21,009 nt of DNA from Baffinella frigidus (Eukaryota; Cryptophyceae; Cryptomonadales; Baffinellaceae). The position numbers and the translations under genes are program-made. The stretch spans positions 92,445 through 113,453 of the forward strand of contig MU646608.1 of NCBI GenBank assembly GCA_026770585.1. Direction: 5' to 3'. Below, piece after piece: positions 14,638 through 21,009 of the stretch (its first letter is position 1; each line of letters starts with the position of its first letter). A model generated the notes under the pieces. It saw only the letters and a list, made by a program, of their open reading frames with translations, ran no database searches and was not told the DNA's origin.

Positions 14638-15224
14638 GCTGCTCACCAATCAACTCCTCCAACCTCTTTCGGGATTACCAAACTTATCAGAACTTGCAAG
14701 CAGGGAGGCCATCTGCAGGAGAATCCTCATTCGTCAAAGAAGAGCGTGTCGTCCGCGGTTCTGTCAAGGCAGAATCCCTCGAAAAAATGTCATAATGTGA
14801 CAAGGACTGTCTCTAGAGCTGCTTTCTTCTTATGTGGTGGATTTTTTTCAAGAAACGTTCAGCACTCTCCCTGAAATCAAAGTGTCAAGGATTCTTTGGC
14901 CTACCAGAACTTCCAAAAAACAGGCTCCTTTTTTGACAGGACCCGTTAGCTTTTTTGCGCAATTGCAGGAGCATCAAAAAAATCGGGACAATTTCCTCAA
15001 TTAGAGTAGAGTGGCTGGAGCCATCGGACACAGAACAGGACCCTTGCCCTACTCCAGGAAGGTGTCCGTAGACTGAGGGTACTCCAGGGACAATCAGAGC
15101 ATGCGGGTTTAGGGCCTCGTGCCGTTCTCCTTCGTCGATACACGCCTGGCCGAGACACGTCTTCGCTTCAGACCTGAAACGGTTCTTTCAAAAAGATACA
15201 CACTAAAAAGACTCTATTTCTTTT

Positions 15225-15308
15225 TTAGGTCCTTGAGGTTCTTTCGACTTCCACCATAGACGGTCAATAAAACGTATCCTTCAAAAATGGCCTGCTTCCT
15301 TTTGGATC
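15225..15308 (+). repeat. Dispersed ~80 bp repeat, copy B (most diverged)
   Basis: Same order of blocks as copies C and D (TTAGGTCCTTGAGGTTCTTTC, CCACCATAGACGG, ACGTATCCTTCA, GGCCTGCTTCCTTTTGGATC) but with many changes and a broken minus-strand peptide. It stands 31 bp before the palindrome at 15340. Confidence 0.65.
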
Positions 15309-15339
15309 GCCACCCGGTGCAGAAGGACCGCAACAAACC

Positions 15340-15381
15340 CGGCTAAAGGGTAGTCCTCTCGAGAGGACTACCCTTTAGCCG
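15340..15381. repeat. Perfect 42 bp palindrome
   Basis: Two 21 bp arms with no loop, centred on CTCGAG (centre between 15360 and 15361); each arm reads CGGCTAAAGGGTAGTCC and then TCTC. The symmetry stops abruptly on both sides (C at 15339 against A at 15382). It could extrude as a cruciform, be the target of a symmetric DNA-binding protein, or be a cloning or assembly fold-back. Confidence 0.95.
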
Positions 15382-15744
15382 AGGACTGTGCAGCGTTGAC
15401 AGGTGCGACTTTCCTGCTCAAAACAAGCTGCAAAGTTGTCCTGACCCTACCAGGCCACGGCCCGTGACCAGTTTTCACAACCTTTGGCTGTGCGCTACCA
15501 CAGCCAAATTTCAAGGGGTCAGACTGAAAAGGGTAGAGTGGCCGACGAAAACCCATCATCCAGTCTCATTGCTACTAGTTTTTGATTAAACACTGAAACT
15601 GGCTGGGGTGTGGGTACCAGTTTTGAAGGTTATTTATCCCCCCTTCACGAATAAAGCGCAAATGACCGCAGCTAAGTGAAATGTTTGCCTCTCCGTAGAA
15701 CACTCTCACCAAATATGCCCACAGGTTTCAAATCAGATGCACTC

Positions 15745-16325
15745 AGGATTTAGTAAGAACAACTCAGAATTCAATCAGGACAACTGAGGATTCCATCAGA
15801 GCGATTTAGGACACATTTATGAGGACTCCAGACTTTGTCAGAAAGACACAAGATTCAGTCGCAACGACCCACAATTCAGTAAGGACGGCCCAGGACGCCG
15901 TGCAACACAGAACTCCGGTGCCAAGGTGCAGGACCTCTTGGCGGTTGGGAGGGTTGGTGTCCTGCTATCGTAAGGCCTGTGGACCAAATTATCAGACATT
16001 TAGACTAAATCCTCAGACCTCCTGGCCGAATAGTAAGACCTTCCAAGTGAACCTGGCTGTCACTGGCGTCATTTTGACTAAATCCTTAGCCCTTTTCACT
16101 AAATCCTGAGTCTTGCTGACTAAATCCTAACAATTTATTCTGTGCCCATCTGACTGAAATCCTGCGCTCTACCAAAAAAAATATGAGTCTGACAGAATCG
16201 TGAGTCGTCCTGCCTAAATCTTGTATCCTTGGGAAAACAAACACACTCGTTTTGCGGACTGAATTCTGAAATCAGTTTCCTGACTGAGTCCTCAGTCGTT
16301 GTAAATAATTCTTGAAACCTCTGAA
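15745..16325. repeat. Inverted pair of 21 bp-period arrays
   Basis: Left part (15745-15905): units start at 15745, 15766, 15787, 15808, 15830, 15850, 15871 and 15892, with consensus near AGGATTTAGTCAGGACAACTC. Right part (about 15980-16325): the inverse unit, GACTAAATCCTGAGTC-like, at 15982, 16003, 16024, 16047, 16076, 16097 and 16118 and less regularly beyond. The two parts face each other across ~75 bp of unrelated sequence. Confidence 0.85.
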
Positions 16326-16338
16326 TTGAATTCTAAAA

Positions 16339-16850
16339 AGGGTTGGGGTTTGGGGTTCAGGGTTTGAAGGTCTGGAGTTTAAGGGTTTAGGGTTTAAGGG
16401 TTTAGTGTTTAGGGTTCAGGATTTAGGGTTCAGGGTTTGGGGTTTGGGGTTCCTTTAGGGTTTAGGGTTTAGTTAGGGTTTAAGGTTTAGGGTTGAGGGT
16501 TGAGGGTTGAGGGTTAAGGGTTTAGGGTTTAGGGTTTAGGGATTAGCAACAAAATTTCAGGGTTGAGGGATCAGGTTTAGAGGTTAAGGGTTTAGGATTC
16601 AGGATTTGGCGATGAGCAATTAGGCCTAAGGCTTTAGGGAATAGGGGGTTAGGTGTTATTCTGAGTTAGGGTTTAGGGTTTAGGGTTTAAACCCTAAACC
16701 CCAAACCCTAAAGCCTAAACCAGGTTAGGGATTAAGGCTGGGTGAGTAAGGTTAAGGGGGGGGGGGGTAGGTTTGGGGTGTAGGGTTTAGGGGTTGGGGT
16801 CGAGCGATTAGAAGGCAAAGGCTTGAGGCTTCAGGAATTAGGGATTAGGA
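16339..16850 (-). repeat. Degenerate telomere-like sequence, G-rich on plus strand
   Basis: Runs of GGGTTTA with GGGTTCA, GGGTTGA and GGGTTTG variants, dense at 16339-16545 and sparser to about 16850. C-rich strand is the minus strand, opposite to the arrays at 12810 and 19218. Contains a short inverted segment at 16689-16711. Confidence 0.9.
16666..16711. repeat. Head-to-head telomere-repeat junction
   Basis: Three units of GGGTTTA run directly into TTTAAACCCTAAACCCC, giving inverted arms of about 23 bp with one mismatch, centred at 16688/16689. The C-rich orientation lasts about 25 bp before G-rich units resume near 16724. Confidence 0.85.
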
Positions 16851-17026
16851 ATTCAATTTTGGCACATCACATGATCTGTACCGCCTACGATCTGTACCGC
16901 CTCTTCAGGCTTTCAACGCTAAGGTTAAGGGTAGTTATGTTCTTTGAGGGATAAAAGGAGGATTACAATAGCATGAATCAGGACACAATCAGACCGATTC
17001 TGGTGTGTTTCGAGATACGATATATA

Positions 17027-17113
17027 GGGTTTTGTGTTTGGGGTCAAGGGTTCAAGGTTTAGGGTTGAGGATTCAGGATTTTGTGTTTGAGGTTTAAGGT
17101 TTAAAGCTCAGGG
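17027..17113 (-). repeat. Second short G-rich telomere-like block
   Basis: About 85 bp of GGGTTT/GGGGTCA/GGGTTGA-type units on the plus strand, separated from the larger block by ~175 bp of unique sequence. It ends near the stop codon of the minus-strand open frame that reads through 17183-17259. Confidence 0.8.
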
Positions 17114-17182
17114 AAGCCGCAATTAACCACCAGCCCCGCGAGAGTCGCAAGAGAAGCTGTCAGAAGCTGGCTGGGCACGTAC

Positions 17183-17259
17183 GCACTGAACCGCCCCTTG
17201 TCGTTCTTGAAGAACACGGCCTCGCCAGCGTGAGAGCTCATGCGGACGAAGATGCCGAC
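17183..17259 (-). CDS. Unidentified exon, divergent from NNT exon
   Basis: On the minus strand GCGCAG|GTCGGC opens an exon that reads VGIFVRMSSHAGEAVFFKND and then KGRFS, and closes at a consensus donor GC|GTACGT (intron from 17182). Its codons strongly prefer G or C in third position, as in the ankyrin gene. I do not recognise the family. Either it is an internal exon as given, or a first exon starting at the ATG at 17241. In the latter case it would be divergent from the NNT start codon at 17352. The frame also stays open past the donor to a TAA near 17104, so a terminal exon with a hydrophobic end (LLTASLATLAGLVV) is a third possibility. Confidence 0.4.
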
Positions 17260-17351
17260 CTGCGCGCTATGCGCCGACTTCAGTGGTCAGGCTGCCCGCG
17301 ACTGCGCACGTCGTGGGGGCCACCCGCGCAGCTTTCATTGCGGTGCGTCCC

Positions 17352-17527
17352 ATGGCGCTCGCTCGGATGCCGTCGCGCGGATTCGCAGACGAGGCTGCCA
17401 AGCCTGCCCCCGTGGGCACCCCGTACGAGAAAATCACGCTCGGCGTGCCCAGGGAGACCTTCTCTGGCGAAAAGCGCGTCGCCACCACCCCGAAGGTAGT
17501 CGAGAAGCTCACGAACCTGGGCATGAA
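17352..17527 (+). CDS. NAD(P) transhydrogenase, first exon only
   Basis: ATG 17352 has a good context (CCCATGG) and opens a frame of 58 codons plus two bases to a donor AA|GTGCTA. Residues ~1-16 (MALARMPSRGFADEAA) look like a mitochondrial presequence. KITLGVPRETFSGEKRVATT then matches the start of the alpha-subunit/NAD(H)-binding domain of proton-pumping transhydrogenase (family motif GVPKE..EKRVA). The same fold occurs in alanine dehydrogenase, but presequence plus motif favours NNT. The enzyme couples hydride transfer from NADH to NADP+ to proton entry across the inner membrane. The next exon should encode a V-V-V-E-x-G-A-G motif; I found none before the TRIAP1-like gene at 18570. The rest may lie beyond the window, or this may be a detached fragment. 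Confidence 0.78.
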
Positions 17528-18143
17528 GTGCTAACCATGTTCTCGACAGGCGACAGAACTGGGATTTTTGCAAGGTTTCCTCTTGCACGGCGACAGGTCC
17601 GCCGTTTTATCGCAGTTTTGTGTGCTTGTCCGCATTCCGCTCAACGCTCGAGGAACCGTGCCACAATGAGCTCCTTGTCTTATGATAGGTTTACTGAGTT
17701 AGGTTTACTGAAATGGACGGAATGCTTTGAGAGGGCTTTCTAGCTATCAACCTTCAACGGATCCAATCCTTTCAGGATATGCGCATAACTTTACTCCTCA
17801 GGTGCCCTTAGAGCCTAAATACCCACAATGACGTGAGTTTCTTGACACCCTCCTTGCGAGAATCTTTCTTGTTTCGTGAACCCAGGTTGCCTCATTTAGA
17901 GCTCTGGAGCTCACGTCTGTGAGCAACTTTGCCTTAGATTGTGAGAGTGCTGTCATGTGATTCAAAAACATCGCCACTGCCATCACTTGACAATTGTGTT
18001 CAACACATCAACTGTGTTCACCACACCCACCGTGCTGGTTGAGTAACAGCCAGGCAAGAAGCATCGAGATTACCGTGACTCGCTCTAGCCGATTCCATGC
18101 TCCCGGCCCTCCAACGATTTCCTCTGCCGCCATGACGTTCGGC

Positions 18144-18226
18144 CTTTAGGTCCTTTAGGTTCTTTTAACTCCCACCATAGGCGGACACCGGAACTTTTCT
18201 GCAGAAAAGCCATGGTTCCTTTCGGC
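18144..18226 (+). repeat. Dispersed ~80 bp repeat, copy C
   Basis: Carries the doubled CCTTTAGGT 9-mer, GTTCTTTTAACTCCCACCAT, AGGCGGACACCGGAAC and CTGCAGAAAAGCCATGGTTCC. On the minus strand the peptide SGVRLWWELKEPKGPKG is intact. Confidence 0.85.
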
Positions 18227-18384
18227 AAATAAAAGATTCCACGAAAGGCGCGTAAACCCGACGTTGGGCCATCTGCCTGCGAGACTAAGGAGAGCTTCAT
18301 TTCATCCAGGGCCTCCATGGCGACAGTACTCGGGGGACGAAGCACCCCTGGCTGGCGAGTCACCCCTTTGATTTTGGGCGAGCG

Positions 18385-18474
18385 AGGTCCTTTAGGTCCT
18401 TTAGGTTCTTCGAGCTCCCAACATAGGCGGACACCGGAACGTATCCTGCAGAAAGGCCGTGCTTCCTTTCGGAT
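18385..18474 (+). repeat. Dispersed ~80 bp repeat, copy D
   Basis: Closest to copy A: doubled TCCTTTAGG 9-mer, GTTCTTCGAGCTCCCAACAT, AGGCGGACACCGGAACGTAT and CCTGCAGAAAGGCC. On the minus strand it keeps PFCRIRSGVRLCWELEEPKG. Same orientation as copy C, about 240 bp away. Confidence 0.88.
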
Positions 18475-18569
18475 CACATCAGGACGCCAGATTTTGCCTG
18501 TCCAAAAAACAACAGATTTTGCTTGTCTTGCAAAAATATCCGGGGATTTGGTTGGGCCGTCTCTTGAAG

Positions 18570-18904
18570 ATGGCAGGTGCTGGGAGCGAGCAAGCGTCGT
18601 CGTCGCAGCCACCCGTTGAAGAAGGCGCCAAGAAGCCGGACTGTGCACAGCTCAAGGTCAGTTTCTTCGTGCGCGTGTGCTAGGAAGCCCTGCCATCCTT
18701 GCTGCTGTGACCCTGCCCCAGCAGGGTAGTTTCGCAAGCGACATTTCCCCTGCGCGTCCTGTTTATACACCGCGTTATGTTCTGCTGAAACTTGGCGTCC
18801 TTGATGGCTTTGAGCAGAAGATGTACGAGAGTTGCTTTCGGGAGTGGTACACAGACAAGTTTCTGATGGGGGATTCCACTCCGGCCTGCGCGGATCACTG
18901 GGAG
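18570..18904 (+). CDS. TRIAP1/Mdm35-like twin CX9C protein, exons 1-2 (partial)
   Basis: Exons 18570-18656 and 18818-18904 join in phase 0 to 58 residues. Across the junction DCAQLK|KMYESC forms the first CX9C (C25-C35), with K-M-Y at the place of human TRIAP1 K-R-E-Y. FREWYTDKFLMGDSTPAC then follows the family signature of W and KFLKGD before the third cysteine (C53). Family members are imported through Mia40/CHCHD4 into the mitochondrial intermembrane space, where they partner PRELI/Ups proteins in phospholipid transfer. The fourth cysteine is expected at residue 63, just past the end of exon 2 (donor GAG|GTGCGT). I found no exon with Y-x-x-C in the rest of the window, so the 3' end must lie beyond it, across an intron of at least 2.1 kb. 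Confidence 0.85.
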
Positions 18905-19217
18905 GTGCGTGCCCGCGCTCCGTCAGAGAGAGACAGGTTTATTGACTGATACCACGCCTCGATCCCAAACGGCCCGGGGCCAACCGATCCCTCCTGTGTC
19001 ACGGCCCTAACTGTCCCGTTCGGACCTGGCGAGAGCAACCTGTACGGATGGGGTCGAATTCACCCCCCCACCTCCTCGTCTGCCTGTTATGTTGCCTGTG
19101 CCAACCCATCTTCGCCCCTTACTCACCTGCCTTGCCCGCCTGCCCGCGGCTCCTCTTGCTCCTCTCAAGCCGCTCGGCACCATCCGCGCGCGCCATCCCT
19201 GCCTCCTCTCTGTGTAA

Positions 19218-21009
19218 TCCCTACACCTTAAAACCATGAACCCTAAACCCTAAACCCTAAACGCCAAGCCCTGAACCCTGGACCCGAAACCCTGAACCCT
19301 GAAAACCCAACTCTCAACCCTGACTGCACTTCTCCCAGTGTTTCCCCTAGCGACACTGGCCGCCTGAGCTCTGGGAGAGTCCAGGGGGTCCCCCGGCAGG
19401 GGGTGACGGAACCGTTTGCGCGGTTGCAGCGCTTGCAGCCGTTTGCCATCCTCATTTCAGCTCGCCCCGGGTTCCCGGTTGCCCGCGCAAACCCTCCACA
19501 CTGTACCCTATACCCTTGCGCCTAAACCCCAAACCCTAAATCCTAAACCCTAAACCCTAAACCCTGAACCATGAACCCTAAACCATATATCCTAAACCCC
19601 GAATGTAAATAAAACCCTAAACGCTGCACCCTAAAACCTGAACCCTGAACCCCACACCACATACCCCACACCCCAAACACCAAACCCTCAACCCTGAAAC
19701 TTGAACCCTGAACTCTAAACCCTAAACCCTAAACCCCAAATCCTGAACTCTAAACCCTAAACCCTGAAAATTGAACCCTAAACCACCAACCACCAACCCT
19801 GCACCTGATACTCGCGACCCTCAACCCTCAACGCTGAACCTTGAACCCCTACACCTGAACCCCAAACCCCAAACCCTAAACCCTAATCCCCAAACCCCAA
19901 ACAGCAACCCTCAACCCTCAACCCTCAACCCTGGACACGGAACCCTACACCCTATGTCCCCAACCCTCACCACAAATCCATACACCCTAAACCCGAAACC
20001 CTAAACTCCAAAACCCAAACCCAGAAATCTGAACCTTGAACCCTACACCCTACAACCTAAACCCTAAACCCTCTCATCCTCAAACCCCGACCCCTGAACC
20101 CCAAAACGCAAACCCGAAACCCGGAACACTAAACTCTACACCTCAAGCCCCATACACTAAACCCTACACCCTACACCGTACACCCTAATCCCCAAACCTG
20201 AACCTGGAACTCAGACCCTAGACCCCAAACCCTAAACCCTAAGACCAAACCCCCAAACTCTCACCCGAAACCCCAAACCCTAAACTCCAACCCCTAACCC
20301 TCAACCCTCAACCCTCAACCCTAAGACCTCAACCCTGAAACCCAATCCCCAAACCCCAAATCCCAAACTCTAAACCCAAAACCTCAGACCCTGGACCTTG
20401 GACCCCAAACCCTAAACCCTGAACCCTGAACCCAAAACCCGAATCCCTCACCCCTGAACCCTAAACCCTGAACCTTAAACGCTGAACCCTAAACCCTGAA
20501 CCCTACACCCTAAATCCTAACACCGTAACCTGAACCCTGAAACCCAACCCCGAAATGACAAACCCCAACCCCTACAGCCTAAACCCCAAAACCTCAAGCC
20601 TAACCCCTAACCACTAACCCCTAAACCCTGAACCCCACAACCCAAACAAACCCTAATCCCTAAACCCTGAACTCTACACCTTAATCCCTAAACCGTGCTC
20701 CGTACAACCTAGACCTAAACCCTCAAGCCCAACCCCCAACACTCATTCCTCAACCATCAACCTAGAACCCTGAACTCTCAACCCTAAACCTGAATCCCGA
20801 AACCCCAAACCCTAATACAAAACCCCAAACCACACACCGCTGAAACCTAAATCCTGAACAAAAAACCCCAAACCTTAAGCCCCCAAACCTAAACTCCTAA
20901 CCTTATACCCCAAATTCCCAATCCTGAACCCTCGACCCTAAACCCTAAACCATCACCCCAAACCCCTGAACAATAAACTCTAAACCCTGAACCCCAAACC
21001 CCAAACCCC
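19218..21009 (+). repeat. Degenerate telomere-like array to window end
   Basis: About 1.6 kb of CCCTAAA-type heptamers with the same variants as the TAF9 array, interrupted by a unique island at 19322-19495. The variant mixture is high and does not purify toward the window end. It starts ~310 bp after TRIAP1-like exon 2 and probably lies in that gene's second intron. Open frames within it are repeat translations. 18905-19217 between exon and array is C-rich and shows no exon. Confidence 0.93.

Larger units (their letters stand above)
14638..17182. other. Gene-poor, repeat-dominated region
   Basis: I found no exon with family similarity. 14638-15220 has lower G+C content than the flanks and no long open frame. 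Then come a dispersed-repeat copy (15225-15308), a perfect palindrome (15340-15381), an inverted pair of 21 bp-period arrays (15745-16325) and G-rich-strand telomere-like sequence (16339-16850, 17027-17113). It may be intergenic or intron of the minus-strand exon at 17183-17259. Confidence 0.6.
17528..18569. other. NNT intron or intergenic; two dispersed repeats
   Basis: No exon was recognised in 1042 bp. A 12 bp direct repeat (TAGGTTTACTGA) occurs at about 17686 and 17699. Copies C and D of the dispersed ~80 bp repeat occupy 18144-18226 and 18385-18474, the latter ending 95 bp before the TRIAP1-like start codon. Confidence 0.5.

Noticed and set aside
15819-16109. Open frame of ~96 codons across the facing 21 bp arrays
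   Set aside because: A 21 bp unit stays open in frame by periodicity, and the frame covers both the repeat and its inverse with no domain.
19218-21009. A true chromosome end at the right edge
   Set aside because: The repeats are highly degenerate, broken by unique DNA and do not become purer toward the edge, and the preceding gene lacks its last exon.

Overview
This is nuclear DNA of a eukaryote. The genes are split by many introns, the coding exons are G+C-rich, and there are no operons, ribosome-binding sites or prokaryotic elements. Degenerate TTTAGGG/CCCTAAA (plant/alga-type telomeric heptamer) arrays cover about a fifth of the window. A clear RAB4, which land plants lack, with a mitochondrial transhydrogenase exon and a protist-style ankyrin/coiled-coil protein, suggests a unicellular alga or other flagellated protist with TTTAGGG telomeres. 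I cannot name the lineage.

Layout, left to right. 1-974: no convincing gene, one copy of a dispersed ~80 bp repeat. 975-1787: two unrecognised exons, apparently divergent. 2275-6219 (+): a coiled-coil/ankyrin protein in about six exons, with a minisatellite filling intron 2. 6528-11459 (-): a complete nine-exon RAB4 GTPase gene. Its introns hold three copies of one terminal-inverted-repeat element, a second element flanked by TA, microsatellites and a decayed copy of its own exon 2. 11629-14194 (+): a complete four-exon TAF9 gene, divergent from RAB4 across 169 bp; its third intron is almost wholly telomere-like repeat. 14236-14637 (+): two exons of an unassigned small spliced reading frame. 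14638-17182: gene-poor, with a perfect 42 bp palindrome, an inverted pair of 21 bp-period arrays, and G-rich-strand telomere-like sequence containing a head-to-head junction. 17183-17527: an unidentified minus-strand exon and, divergent from it, the first exon of a mitochondrial NAD(P) transhydrogenase whose continuation I could not find. 18570-18904 (+): the first two exons of a TRIAP1/Mdm35-like twin-CX9C protein, followed to the window end by telomere-like repeat.

The genes do not form a pathway. They are housekeeping genes: vesicle traffic (RAB4), general transcription (TAF9), mitochondrial redox (NNT) and mitochondrial intermembrane-space lipid transfer (TRIAP1). The main interest is architectural. 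Introns are the depot for telomere-like arrays, small inverted-repeat elements and satellites. Several 5' splice sites fixed by homology begin GTC instead of GTA/GTG. RAB4 has a GC-AG intron, a duplicated 3' splice site and a dead exon duplicate. All exon boundaries below were placed by eye from reading frame, intron phase and remembered family alignments, not from transcripts.
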